Shown: positions 15,302 to 23,661, counted from the stretch's first letter. The stretch: 37,434 bases of DNA from Gulosibacter sp. 10 (GCF_900163695.1 NZ_FUIC01000046.1:1-37434), one strand, 5' to 3'. Translations and numbers: made by a program. Notes: generated from the sequence alone by a model not told the origin.

Positions 15302-16081
15302 CTAGGGCGCAACGCCCAACTCATAACCCAGAATCACCGCATGCACCCGATCGCGCAAATGCAGCTTCGCGAAGATCGAGTTGATATGCGACTTCACCGT
15401 CGACGGCGCGAGCGTGAACTCCACGGCGATCTCGGCATTGGTCGACCCGCGCACCACCGCTTCGAAGACATCCCGCTCACGCGGACTCAACGAGCCCAGC
15501 ACCGCCTGCCGCCGAGCCTCCCGCGCCACCCGGGCCTCCAGGACCTCCGGCGCCTCCCGATCATCGGCAAGGGCACGGCGCTCCTCCTCCGAATATCCCT
15601 TCCGTCCTCCGAATCCCGCTCCCTCCACGGGCTGCGGCTCGTCTCCCCGGACGTAATGCTCCAGCAGCCGCGCCGTGACCCGCGGCGCCACCACCGCCGC
15701 GCCCGAGGCCACGGTCTTCACCGCCTCGACCAGCGCCTCGGGCCTGATGCTCTTGAGCAGGAACGCGCTCGCCCCGGCCCGCAGTCCGCCGAACGCGTAC
15801 TCGTCCAGGTCGAAGGTTGTCAACACGATCACCCTCGCCCCCGCATGCCGCTCGACAATCATTCGCGTCGCCTCGATGCCGCCCATCCCCGGCATGCGCA
15901 CATCCATCAGCACCACATCGGGACCGCACCGGTCCACCAGCTCCACGCCCAGCTCACCGCGCTCCGCCTCGCCCACAACCTCGATGCCGTCATCCGAATC
16001 GAGAATCAGCGCGATGCCCGCCCGCTCGAGCGGCTGGTCGTCCACCACGACCACGCGGATGACCGATCTCGACTCCCCCAT
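15302..16081 (-). CDS. NarL/FixJ-family response regulator
   Basis: This is a cytoplasmic DNA-binding response regulator of 259 residues. The receiver domain has the acidic pair Asp14-Asp15, phosphoacceptor Asp60 in VLMDVRMPG, a Thr in VLTTFD and a Lys in FLLKS. The C-terminal LuxR-type HTH (LSPRERDVFEAV, STVKSHINSIFAKL) is intact. The linker between them is about 50 residues longer than in ordinary NarL proteins, charged and helical. The ATG at 16081 shares one base with the kinase stop (TGATG) and has GAGGGGG upstream. It should act on the adjacent intergenic region and the ABC transporter genes beyond the kinase gene (inference). Confidence 0.94.
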   Translation of the reverse strand: MGESRSVIRVVVVDDQPLERAGIALILDSDDGIEVVGEAERGELGVELVDRCGPDVVLMDVRMPGMGGIEATRMIVERHAGARVIVLTTFDLDEYAFGGLRAGASAFLLKSIRPEALVEAVKTVASGAAVVAPRVTARLLEHYVRGDEPQPVEGAGFGGRKGYSEEERRALADDREAPEVLEARVAREARRQAVLGSLSPRERDVFEAVVRGSTNAEIAVEFTLAPSTVKSHINSIFAKLHLRDRVHAVILGYELGVAP

Positions 16082-17295
16082 CACCGATCCCCCTCGCCAA
16101 GCGGCAGCACCGCGCGCGTACGCCACCCGGTGCTCGGCGCTCCATCGCCAGTGGGCACCGGACCTGCCTCCAAAGCACCGCCGAACGCCTCCGCCCGCTC
16201 CCGCATCGCCCGCAGACCGACCCCGCCGGAGCGCTCGCTCGAATCCTTCGGCCTTCCGTTATCCGTGACCGCGATCACAAGATTCCCGCCGTCCCGTTCG
16301 ACGACCGCCTCCACATAGGTCGCACCCGCCGAATGCCGGAGCGTGTTCGTCAGCGACTCGCGGAGGATCCGGTAGGCCGTGGTGCGCAGCGCTGGATCCC
16401 CCGGCAGCTCCGACTCGCCCCCGAGCAGCACGACCGGCAGCCCCGCCGACCGGAACCCCTCGACCAGCTCCTCGAGCGAGGGCAGATTGTGCCCCGACCG
16501 CTCGAGATCGACGTCGAGGCTGCCGTCGCCGTCCCGGAGCACCCGCAGAATCCGCTGCATCTCCTCGAGCGCCTGCGAGCCGACCTCGCCCAGCTGCTCG
16601 AGCGCATCCCGCGCCCGCTGCGGATGCTTCTCCCAGCCCGACCGCGCCCCGCCCGCGAGCGCGACCATCACCGTCACCGAATGCGCCACCACGTCGTGCA
16701 TCTCCGCAGTGATCCGCGCCCGCTCCGCCGCGGCCGCGCGCTCCTCCCGCGCCGCGATCAGCTCCTCGAGCGCGAGCCGGCGCGCACGGCTCGCGCGCAC
16801 CGCGATCCCGATCGCGAGCGCCACCAGCGAGCCCGGCTGCAGCAGCACCCTGGCGCCCTGCTCGCGCAGGCCGAGGAGCATCAGCACGACGGACACCGCG
16901 AAGATCACCGCCTCGCCGGCGAGATAGCCGAGGATCGCGGTGCGCAGCCGGCGCCGGGACGCGAGCGTGTAGACCGTGACGTCGCTCTCGAAGAACGCCA
17001 CACTCGTCCCCGTCCAGGCCACCGGGTTGAGCGCGGCGAGCGCGGCGACGACCACCAGCACCGTCGCCGGATGCGAACGCCGCCACCACAGCGCCAAGCC
17101 GATCGCGGCCACGCACGCGAAACCGAGCCAGACGTACGGCGGTCGGTTCAGCACGAGCACGAAGACCGTGGGGACGGTGCACACCACGATCGCGAGCACG
17201 TCGAAGATCCTCGGCCGACGGCCGAACCACTCCGCGATACTCGAGCGCCGCAGGAGGCGCTCCTGCGGCACCTGCGGCGCGGGCTCGATGTGCAC
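16081..17295 (-). CDS. Sensor histidine kinase (HisKA_3 type)
   Basis: This is a membrane sensor of about 404 residues. It has five or so N-terminal membrane segments over residues 30-165, with no large extracellular loop. A HisKA_3 dimerisation domain follows, with phosphoacceptor His in AEMHDVVAHS near residue 200. The C-terminal ATPase has TDNGR and GVGLRAMRERA. I chose the GTG at 17295 because GAGGAGG lies 5 nt upstream. An in-frame ATG at 17382 lacks a ribosome site. The lack of a sensor loop fits kinases that detect membrane-embedded ligands or take their signal from a partner ABC transporter. It is cotranscribed with the response regulator. Confidence 0.92.
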   Translation of the reverse strand: MHIEPAPQVPQERLLRRSSIAEWFGRRPRIFDVLAIVVCTVPTVFVLVLNRPPYVWLGFACVAAIGLALWWRRSHPATVLVVVAALAALNPVAWTGTSVAFFESDVTVYTLASRRRLRTAILGYLAGEAVIFAVSVVLMLLGLREQGARVLLQPGSLVALAIGIAVRASRARRLALEELIAAREERAAAAERARITAEMHDVVAHSVTVMVALAGGARSGWEKHPQRARDALEQLGEVGSQALEEMQRILRVLRDGDGSLDVDLERSGHNLPSLEELVEGFRSAGLPVVLLGGESELPGDPALRTTAYRILRESLTNTLRHSAGATYVEAVVERDGGNLVIAVTDNGRPKDSSERSGGVGLRAMRERAEAFGGALEAGPVPTGDGAPSTGWRTRAVLPLGEGDR

Positions 17296-17397
17296 ACTCG
17301 CCTCCTCTCGGCCGCGATGCCGCGGCTCGTCGCATGACGGCGAGACCGCATCCCGCCGAAGAACCTCGTGCCGCATCGCCACGAATCGTCGATACCG

Positions 17398-17403
17398 ACG
17401 CTA
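17398..17403 (-). promoter_or_regulatory. -10 element for kinase-regulator operon
   Basis: The minus-strand hexamer TAGCGT lies about 100 bp upstream of the kinase GTG. The perfect palindrome at 17427-17440 sits just upstream of the expected -35 position. Confidence 0.4.
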
Positions 17404-17426
17404 GGCGACTCCGCCCGGCAGGACCA

Positions 17427-17440
17427 CCACCCGCGGGTGG
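17427..17440. promoter_or_regulatory. 14-bp palindrome, candidate response-regulator operator
   Basis: CCACCCGCGGGTGG is a perfect palindrome placed between the two divergent TAGCGT elements, 24 bp from the minus-strand one and 67 bp from the plus-strand one. That is a natural position for autoregulation of the two-component genes and activation of the ABC genes. Confidence 0.5.
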
Positions 17441-17506
17441 AGGCCGTTTCCGCCGGCTCCATCGAATCCCACCCACGGCTGGTGCCCCCGCCCCCGACGC
17501 GATTCC

Positions 17507-17512
17507 TAGCGT
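17507..17512 (+). promoter_or_regulatory. -10 element for ABC operon
   Basis: TAGCGT is followed about 7 nt later by a purine, giving a probable transcript start near 17519 and a 5' leader of roughly 225 nt before the ATG at 17745. Confidence 0.35.
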
Positions 17513-17744
17513 TGCAGGCATCGGCGAATCGCGCCGAACAGAACAGCTCGAACAGCAAGAACAGCAAGAACAGCAAATCACGCCGAACCGCCGATGCGCC
17601 AAGGTACCGGCACGACGACGACCGCCGCACGACAGCGACGGTCCGCGCACCCCATCACGGCCGACGCACTCATGACGGCCGGCACACCCATGACCGCCGA
17701 TCGGCGACACCCACGAGAACCACCGCAACGCAAGGAGCCCCACG

Positions 17745-18482
17745 ATGAGCACTCCCGTCCGCAGCCCGCAGGGCGGCAGTCCCTGCACCCGCAGCTCCGG
17801 ATGGCTGCTGCGCGCCGAGCGCGTCGGCAAGACGTTCGGACAGACCAGCGCCCTGGTCGACGCGACCTTCGAGCTCGCCCCCGGCGAGGCGGTGGCCGTC
17901 ATGGGCCCGAGCGGATCCGGCAAATCCACGCTGCTGCACGTGCTCGCCGGCATCCTCGCCCCGGATTCGGGCACGGTGATCGTGCGCCGAACCGACGGCG
18001 AGGGCATCGACGACCTCGCCGCGCTGCCGGACGCCGCGCGCTCCGGCTTCCGGCTCCGCCGCTTCGGATTCGTGTTCCAGCAGGGCCTCCTGCTGCCCGA
18101 GCTCACCGCGGCGGAGAACGTCGCACTGCCGCTGCTGCTCTCCGGCACCGCCCGCGCCGAGGCGGAGGCCCGCGCCGAGCACCTGCTCGGGCGACTCGGC
18201 ATCGGCGGCTTCGGCGGCAGGCGGATCGGCGCGCTGTCCGGCGGGCAGGCGCAGCGGGTCGCGATCGCGAGGGCGCTCTCGACGGAGCCGTCGATCGTCT
18301 TCGCCGACGAGCCGACCGGCGCCCTCGACTCGCGCACCGCGGACGGCGTCCTCGGCGCGCTCCTGGAGACGCGCGGGCAGGACGGCCGCGCGCTCGTGGT
18401 CGTCACCCACGACGAGCGCGTCGCCGCACGCTGCGACCGCACCGTGCGCCTCCACGACGGCCGAATCGAGGCCGGGCGATGA
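17745..18482 (+). CDS. ABC transporter ATPase, MacB/LolD type
   Basis: This cytoplasmic ATPase of 245 residues has Walker A GPSGSGKST near residue 60, signature ALSGGQAQRVAIARAL near 165 and Walker B IVFADEPTGALD near 187. The ADEPTGALD form is typical of ATPases that drive FtsX-fold permeases. A good AAGGAG lies 7 nt before the ATG. The gene is coupled to its permease gene by an ATGA overlap and diverges from the two-component operon. The pairing is typical of antimicrobial-peptide resistance, lipoprotein or cell-envelope-stress ABC systems. Confidence 0.93.
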   Translation: MSTPVRSPQGGSPCTRSSGWLLRAERVGKTFGQTSALVDATFELAPGEAVAVMGPSGSGKSTLLHVLAGILAPDSGTVIVRRTDGEGIDDLAALPDAARSGFRLRRFGFVFQQGLLLPELTAAENVALPLLLSGTARAEAEARAEHLLGRLGIGGFGGRRIGALSGGQAQRVAIARALSTEPSIVFADEPTGALDSRTADGVLGALLETRGQDGRALVVVTHDERVAARCDRTVRLHDGRIEAGR

Positions 18483-20077
18483 ACGAGGACACGACGGGCG
18501 GGAGCACGACGAGCGAGAGCGCCGCAAGCGGGAGCACAACAAGCGAGAACACCACAAGCGAGAGCACGATGAACCAGAGCACGATGAGCGGCCTCGCGAC
18601 CGACAGCCGCGAGACGAGCCGGACCGGGACGAGCCGGACCGGGACGAGCCGAACCGGGACAAGCCGACCCGGGACAAGCCGACCCGGGACGAGCCGACCC
18701 GCGCTGAGCAGCCGCAAAACGAGAGGTCGCAAGACGAGCGGCCGCGCGACCTGGATGCTCGTGCGCCCGCGCCGGGGCTCGGCAGTCGTCGTCCGGCTGC
18801 AGCTGATCGCTGCCGGCGTCACGACCCTCCTGACCTTCGCCGTCGCCGCTCTCGTCGCCGTGTTCTGGCGGGTGCCCGCCGACGAGATCGGGTACCGCGT
18901 GCTCGCCCTCGCGCTCGCCGGGCTGCTGCTCGTGCCGCTCATCACCCTCGGAACCGCCGCCGCCCGTCTCGCGGTCCGCAGCCGCGAGGATCGGCTCGCC
19001 ACGCTCCGGCTGCTCGGAGCCACCGCGGGCCGGGTCCGCCGCATCGCGGTCGCCGAGGTCGCGCTCATCGCCGCCATCGGCGTCGCGCTCGGCACCCTGC
19101 TCGCCATCCCGCTCCCCTGGGCGCTGAGCCTCCTGAGCGTGTACGGACGGCCGCTCGCGCCCGAGGACCTCCTGCTGCCGTGGTGGCTGGTCGTCGCCAT
19201 CCCGCCCGCGCTCATCGGCATCGCGACGGCGAGCGGGGCGCTCGGGCTGCGTCGGGTCGTCGTCTCCCCGCTCGGCGTGCGGATGCGCCAGCAGCAGCCC
19301 CGCATGAGCGTGCTGCGCGTCGTCGCGGCCCTCCTCGTCGTCGGCGCCGCCGTGCTCGTCATGCAGACCGTCTCGCCGGGATGGGGCGTCGTCGTGATCA
19401 TCGGCGCCATCGCCGCCGCCGTGGTCGCCGTGATGGCGGTGCTCGGGGTGGTCGGCCCGTTCCTCGTGACGCTCGTCGCCCGCCGCCGCGCGGCCCGCAC
19501 CCAGGACGCCGCGACCCTGATCGCGATGCGCGGCGTCCTCGACGATCCGCGGTCCGCCTGGCGAGGGGTCTCGGCGCTCGCACTCGCCTCGTTCGTCCTC
19601 GTCCCGGCAGGCAGCATGCTCGGCTACCTCGAGATGATCCGCGGGAGCAAGAGCCGCGAGATCATGACCCGCGATCAGCTCCTGCTCTTCGCCGACGCCC
19701 GCACGATGCTCATCGCCATGGCCGCCGTCTCGTTCCTCGTCGTCGCCTGCCAGGTGGCGATCACCCAGACGGCCTCGATCGTGGAGCGGCGCGACCTCTA
19801 CACAGCGCTCGACCGGCTGGGCATGCCGCTCGACCAGCTCGACCGCGCCCGCCGCATCCGCGTCGCCATGCCCGCCCGCGTCGCCGTCATCGGCGCCGTC
19901 GGCATCGCCGTGGCGGTCGCGTTCTGGCTCGTGATCATCGCCGCGGTCACCGCGCCCCTGTTCCTCGTCGGCGTGGGCGTACTCCTCCTCGCAGGGCTGC
20001 TGCTCATCCGGCTCGGGGTCGGGAGCACCAGGCCGGTCCTGCGCCAGGTGCTCGCCGCGCCGGCGCGCGGCGAGTGA
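18479..20077 (+). CDS. FtsX-like ABC permease with repeat-built N-terminal tail
   Basis: This membrane permease has 532 residues. Residues 1-92 form a hydrophilic tail rich in Thr, Ser, Arg and Gly, containing six tandem GTSR-type pentapeptides. Membrane segments then start near residue 105, and more follow at about 140-160, 185-215, 230-255, 275-315 and toward the C-terminus, arranged as two FtsX-like halves. It should form the channel or mechanotransmission partner of the preceding ATPase. The ATG at 18479 overlaps the ATPase stop by 4 bp. A later ATG at 18755 would remove the odd tail but lacks a ribosome site. The tail faces the cytoplasm if the usual topology holds, and its function is unknown. 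Confidence 0.88.
   Translation: MNEDTTGGSTTSESAASGSTTSENTTSESTMNQSTMSGLATDSRETSRTGTSRTGTSRTGTSRPGTSRPGTSRPALSSRKTRGRKTSGRATWMLVRPRRGSAVVVRLQLIAAGVTTLLTFAVAALVAVFWRVPADEIGYRVLALALAGLLLVPLITLGTAAARLAVRSREDRLATLRLLGATAGRVRRIAVAEVALIAAIGVALGTLLAIPLPWALSLLSVYGRPLAPEDLLLPWWLVVAIPPALIGIATASGALGLRRVVVSPLGVRMRQQQPRMSVLRVVAALLVVGAAVLVMQTVSPGWGVVVIIGAIAAAVVAVMAVLGVVGPFLVTLVARRRAARTQDAATLIAMRGVLDDPRSAWRGVSALALASFVLVPAGSMLGYLEMIRGSKSREIMTRDQLLLFADARTMLIAMAAVSFLVVACQVAITQTASIVERRDLYTALDRLGMPLDQLDRARRIRVAMPARVAVIGAVGIAVAVAFWLVIIAAVTAPLFLVGVGVLLLAGLLLIRLGVGSTRPVLRQVLAAPARGE
18614..18703 (+). repeat. Six 15-bp tandem repeats in permease gene
   Basis: Six consecutive copies with consensus ACGAGCCGGACCGGG have up to three differences each. 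The first two copies are identical, as are the fourth and fifth. They encode the TSRTG/TSRPG pentapeptides. The unit keeps frame, so copy number can change without frameshift. Confidence 0.85.
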
Positions 20078-20136
20078 TCCCGGCCTCGAGCCCCCGCACA
20101 CCCGCGAAATCCCGCACACCCTCGACCAGGAGCAGC

Positions 20137-21339
20137 ATGCGCATCGCCTTCTTCAGCGACCAGCACCCCGGCACGCTCGGCGGACTGCAGACCTCGATCG
20201 CCCTGCAGCGCACGCACCTCGAACGGCTCGGCCACCGGGTCACCGTCTGCGCGCCCGACTCCCGCCACGTCGCCAACCCCGGCCACGTGCGCCCGCACGA
20301 CGTGATCCTGCGCGCCAGACAGGTCGGAGAGCACTCGTTCAGCCTCGCCGGGGACCGGTACGCGACGGCCATCGACGCCGAGTTCTCGCGCCTGCCCCCG
20401 GTCGACCTCGTCCACGTCCAGGCCGACGTGTGGGGAGCCTGGAACGGCTACCGGTTCGCGGACCGCCACGAGCTGCCGATCGTCCACACCATGCACACGA
20501 ACATCGAGGAGGGGCTGCCCGCGATCATGCCCTTCCCCCGCGCCTGCTTCCGGCTGCTCTTCGCCGCCCAGCAGCGATACGTGGCGGGGCGCCCCATCCG
20601 GAGCGTGGCGGAGTACGCGACCGCCTTCGCCGAGCGCGCCGATGCCCTCATCGCGCCGAGCGAGCACTTCGCGGATCGCCTTCGCGGGTACGGTGTGGCG
20701 CGGGAGATCCACGTGCTGCCCACCGGCGTGGACGATCCCACGATCGACGTCCTCCGCAGGTTCCGGAGGCCTCGCCGCGGTCGGCCGGTGCTCGTGTGGC
20801 CAGGTCGGATCAGCCGCGAGAAGCGGCTCCACGAGTTCCTCGCCGCCTTCGCCCGAGTCCGGCACGACGCCGAGGTCCACGTCTACGGCTCGGGCCCCGA
20901 TTCCGCCCGCTGCAGGCAGTTCGCGGAGCAGTCGGGGCTCGGCGGCAGGGTCCGGTTCTTCGGGGCCGTCGATCACCTCGCCGCGCTCACCGCGATGCGG
21001 GACGCCGAAGCCGTCGTGCAGAGCTCCGTGGGCTACGAGACGCAGGGGCTCACAGCCTACGAGGCCGCGTCGCTCGGCACCCCGACCCTGCTCCGGGATC
21101 GGACGCTCGCGCGCGACCTCCCCGCGCCCCTCCGGTTCGCGGCCGCGGACACCGCGGTCGGCTCCTTCGCGGTGCTGATCGAAGAGTTCCTCCGGCTCGA
21201 CCGCCGGCGCCGGTCGCGGCCCGCGCCCACCGATCGATTCCTCCAGAGCGCGCTCTCCGAGCGGGCGGAGCTGCTCTACCGGCTCGCCATCGAAGCCCAT
21301 GCGCGGAAGCGCTCCCCGGGCGGCGGCCGTGCGCGCTGA
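20137..21339 (+). CDS. GT4-family glycosyltransferase
   Basis: This cytoplasmic or membrane-peripheral GT-B glycosyltransferase has 400 residues. The N-terminal domain begins MRIAFFSDQHPGTLGG, with the Gly-rich acceptor/phosphate loop and THTNIEEG-like region (HTMHTNIEEG). The C-terminal domain has VWPGRISREKRL and the E-x7-E donor motif in GYETQGLTAYEAASLG near residue 300. The resemblance is to glycolipid-forming enzymes such as 1,2-diacylglycerol glucosyltransferases, which would fit cell-envelope glycolipid synthesis, but donor and acceptor are not determined. AGGAG lies 4 nt before the ATG. It may be cotranscribed with the ABC genes 59 bp upstream, and it overlaps the next gene. Confidence 0.88.
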   Translation: MRIAFFSDQHPGTLGGLQTSIALQRTHLERLGHRVTVCAPDSRHVANPGHVRPHDVILRARQVGEHSFSLAGDRYATAIDAEFSRLPPVDLVHVQADVWGAWNGYRFADRHELPIVHTMHTNIEEGLPAIMPFPRACFRLLFAAQQRYVAGRPIRSVAEYATAFAERADALIAPSEHFADRLRGYGVAREIHVLPTGVDDPTIDVLRRFRRPRRGRPVLVWPGRISREKRLHEFLAAFARVRHDAEVHVYGSGPDSARCRQFAEQSGLGGRVRFFGAVDHLAALTAMRDAEAVVQSSVGYETQGLTAYEAASLGTPTLLRDRTLARDLPAPLRFAAADTAVGSFAVLIEEFLRLDRRRRSRPAPTDRFLQSALSERAELLYRLAIEAHARKRSPGGGRAR

Positions 21340-22219
21340 TCCGGGCCGCGAATCGCCCCGGCGAATCGTGCGGGAGGTCGACGGGAGCGAGACCGTCGTC
21401 TTCGACTACGGCCCCGAGCGCTCCGCCGCGATCCTCGCCGTGCACGGCTTCCGCGGCACGCACTACGGACTCGACCCGCTCGCGCGAGCCCTCGCCGCGA
21501 AGGGATTCCGGGTCCTCGTGCCGGATCTTCCGGGCTGCGGCGAATCCGCGCCCTTACGGGGCCGGCACGACGCCGCCGGCTACGGCGACTGGCTCGACGC
21601 CCTGGCCCGCGGGATCGGCGGCCCGGCCGTGCTGCTCGGGCACTCGTTCGGCAGCGTGATCGCCGCCGCCGCAATCGCCCGCGGCGCCGAATGCCGCGGC
21701 ACCGTGCTCGTCAACCCCATCCTGTCGCAGCCGCTCGACGGGCCCCGCCGCATCGCCACCGCGGCGGCCCGCGGCTACTACCGGCTCGCGGCCCTGCTCC
21801 CCGAGCGGATCGGGACGATGCTGCTGGCGAGCCGCGCCGTCGCCTCGCTGACGGGCGGGATGCTCGCCTCCGTCCGGAGCCCGGGCCTGCGCCGCTGGAT
21901 CGGGGCCGAGCACCGCCGGCAGGCGGGCACGTTCCACGACCGCGCCGTCGTCCTCGAGACGTTCGCCGCCGCGAGCGGCTCGACGGTCCCCATGTTCGCG
22001 GACGGGATCGACGTGCCGACGCTCCTCCTCTGCGGCGAGCGCGACCCGCTGCACCCGCGCCCGTCCGCAGGCATTCCGTCCCCAGGCATTCCTTCCCCGG
22101 ACGACGACGCCCAAGCCCTCCGCGTCATCCCGCGGCGAGGCCACCTGCTGCCCTACGAGGCGCCCGGGCTGCTCGCCGAGTGCATCGGCGACTGGATCCG
22201 CGAGCGGCTCGCGGGCTGA
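21329..22219 (+). CDS. Alpha/beta hydrolase coupled to the glycosyltransferase
   Basis: This is an alpha/beta hydrolase of about 296 residues. HGFRGTHYG forms the oxyanion region, LLGHSFGSV holds the nucleophile Ser near residue 108, the acid lies in LLCGERDPLHP, and PRRGHLLPYE gives the His. A seven-residue near-duplication, PSAGIPS/SPGIPS, precedes the last strand. The start is uncertain: GTG 21329 gives an 11-bp overlap with the glycosyltransferase gene, ATG 21299 gives 41 bp, and a GTG near 21368 would match the first conserved residues. Tight coupling suggests both act on the same lipid or glycolipid, for example as acyl transfer or deacylation (inference). Confidence 0.83.
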   Translation: MRADPGRESPRRIVREVDGSETVVFDYGPERSAAILAVHGFRGTHYGLDPLARALAAKGFRVLVPDLPGCGESAPLRGRHDAAGYGDWLDALARGIGGPAVLLGHSFGSVIAAAAIARGAECRGTVLVNPILSQPLDGPRRIATAAARGYYRLAALLPERIGTMLLASRAVASLTGGMLASVRSPGLRRWIGAEHRRQAGTFHDRAVVLETFAAASGSTVPMFADGIDVPTLLLCGERDPLHPRPSAGIPSPGIPSPDDDAQALRVIPRRGHLLPYEAPGLLAECIGDWIRERLAG

Positions 22220-22417
22220 CCGCGCGCGATTGGTGCGACGGGCATGATGCGCGCGCGGCGCGACGCACTCCCGCCTCCCGTCCGTGCAGGCCTTCCCGTC
22301 TGTGTCGGCGTATGACGCGACCGCGGAACACATCCCGCCCCGCCCGCCGTTGCATCGGGTACGGCGACGCGGGATTCCCACCGCCCCGCCGTGATCCGAA
22401 CGAGCAAGGAGAGCAGC
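22220..22417. other. Intergenic spacer
   Basis: This 198-bp gap between the hydrolase and the MDR gene contains a run of alternating GCGCGC near 22250. I see no hairpin strong enough to call and no small gene. Confidence 0.4.
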
Positions 22418-23377
22418 ATGACCAGAATCGTCCAGTACTCCGAGAACGGCGACGTCGACCGGCTCCGCATCGAGGAGGCCGACACGCCGCGGACGGGGCC
22501 CGGCCAGGTGCGCGTGCGCGTGCTCTACGCCGGCCTGAACCCGGTCGATTGGAAGATCCTCGGCGGCGCCTTCGGCGCGGTCGACGGCACGTCCGGCATC
22601 GGCGCGGACTTCTCCGGCGTCGTCGACGAGGTCGGCGACGGCATCGAGGACTTCGCGCCCGGCGACCTCGTCTTCGGCGGGCTCCCCCACCACGCTCAGG
22701 CCGAGCACCTCCTCATCGAGGACCCCGACGAGCGGCTCGACAAGGTCCCGGCCGGGCTCGGCATCGACACCGCCGCCGGGCTCTACATCGCCGGCCGCAC
22801 CGCCATCGCGGGAATCCGCGCGATCGCCCCGACCGAGGGCGAGACCGTCTACGTCTCCGGCGCATCCGGCGGCGTCGGGATCATCGCCGCGCAGATCGCA
22901 CGCGACCTCGGCGCGCGAGTCATCGGCAGCGCGAGCGAGGCGAACCACGCGCTGCTGCGCTCCCTCGGCATCGAGCCGATCGCCTACGGCGAGGGCATCG
23001 AGGACCGCCTCCGCGAGGCGGCGCCCGAGGGCATCCGCGCCGCCTACTCGACGCAGGACGCCGCCGAGCTCGACCTGCTGATCGACCTCGGCGTCCCCGC
23101 CGGACGCATCGTGTCGATCGGCGCCGGTCCCGGCGTCGTCGAGAGCCACGGCGTGCGGACCGACGGCGAGGCGAAGGCGCGGCGGGAGGACCTCCGCTGG
23201 CTCGCGCAGGCGATCGCGTACGGGCACATCCACGTCCCGGTCGCGCGGGTCTTCGCGCTCGACGAGGTGCAGGAGGCCTACCGCCACCTGCAGCAGGCGC
23301 ACCCCGCCGGCAAGGTCCTGCTCCGGGTGGAGGCGAAGCCGCTCACGCCCGAGCAGCGCGCGGCCGTCATCGGCTAG
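22418..23377 (+). CDS. Zinc-free MDR oxidoreductase (NADPH:quinone reductase-like)
   Basis: This is a cytoplasmic medium-chain dehydrogenase/reductase of 319 residues. The N-terminal GroES-like domain contains YAGLNPVDWKI, the usual quinone-reductase motif in place of the zinc-binding Cys. The nucleotide-binding motif VSGASGGVG is near residue 147. No catalytic or structural zinc ligands are seen. The C-terminal HPAGKVLLRV is typical of the family. The likely reaction is NADPH-dependent reduction of quinones or enones. The ATG at 22418 has AAGGAG 6 nt upstream; an ATG at 22391 would add nine unsupported residues. Confidence 0.9.
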   Translation: MTRIVQYSENGDVDRLRIEEADTPRTGPGQVRVRVLYAGLNPVDWKILGGAFGAVDGTSGIGADFSGVVDEVGDGIEDFAPGDLVFGGLPHHAQAEHLLIEDPDERLDKVPAGLGIDTAAGLYIAGRTAIAGIRAIAPTEGETVYVSGASGGVGIIAAQIARDLGARVIGSASEANHALLRSLGIEPIAYGEGIEDRLREAAPEGIRAAYSTQDAAELDLLIDLGVPAGRIVSIGAGPGVVESHGVRTDGEAKARREDLRWLAQAIAYGHIHVPVARVFALDEVQEAYRHLQQAHPAGKVLLRVEAKPLTPEQRAAVIG

Positions 23378-23523
23378 CGCGCCGCACCGGCGGGCTGTAC
23401 GGACGGGTTGCACGGGCCGGTCGTACGGGCGGGACGCGCCGGATGCGTCGGCATCGGGCGCGGCCCTCCCGCGCGCACCGTTCCCCTCCCGCGCGTTCCG
23501 CCCGCGCCCCGCCCGGGCGCCAT

Positions 23524-23580
23524 GGTCGGGGTGCCCGGCTCGGATGCCCAGTCCGGATGCCGAGTCCGAGTGCCCCGACC
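23524..23580. terminator. Imperfect hairpin after the MDR gene
   Basis: GGTCGGGG at 23524-23531 pairs with CCCCGACC at 23573-23580. An inner CTCGG (23539-23543) pairs with CCGAG (23560-23564). It lies between the MDR stop and the copper operator. Confidence 0.4.
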
Positions 23581-23590
23581 CGGTTGATTC

Positions 23591-23607
23591 ATACCCTCCA
23601 GGGGTAT
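23591..23607. promoter_or_regulatory. CsoR-like copper operator
   Basis: ATACCCTCCAGGGGTAT is an inverted repeat, ATACCC-N5-GGGTAT, of the kind bound by the Cu(I)-sensing repressor CsoR. It lies 90 bp upstream of a copper-type P-ATPase. No csoR or copZ gene is in the window, so the repressor must be encoded elsewhere. Confidence 0.7.
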
Positions 23608-23661
23608 ACGGTCGAAGTGATCCCTCCGTGAGGGAACCTCCCTCGCGCGAGCAGTGCAATA

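Larger units (their letters stand above)
17296..17744. other. Shared control region of the two-component and ABC modules
   Basis: This 449-bp region separates the divergent kinase-regulator operon and the ABC operon. TAGCGT hexamers occur in both directions: minus strand at 17398-17403 and plus strand at 17507-17512. A perfect 14-bp palindrome lies between them. The remaining 230 bp before the ABC ATPase start is an unusually long leader with AACAGCAAG-type repeats around 17540-17575. I find no coding frame with a recognisable product. Confidence 0.55.

Noticed and set aside
18614-18703. Tandem repeats considered as a CRISPR or iteron origin
   Set aside because: The repeats are contiguous 15-mers in coding frame with no spacers, no Rep gene and no AT-rich region.
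16259-20119. A very long minus-strand reading frame (over 1,200 codons) covering kinase, ABC ATPase and permease genes
   Set aside because: It is an antisense shadow caused by extreme third-position GC. The translation is Arg/Pro/Gly/Asp-rich with no domain motifs, while the plus-strand ABC and minus-strand kinase frames carry complete motifs.
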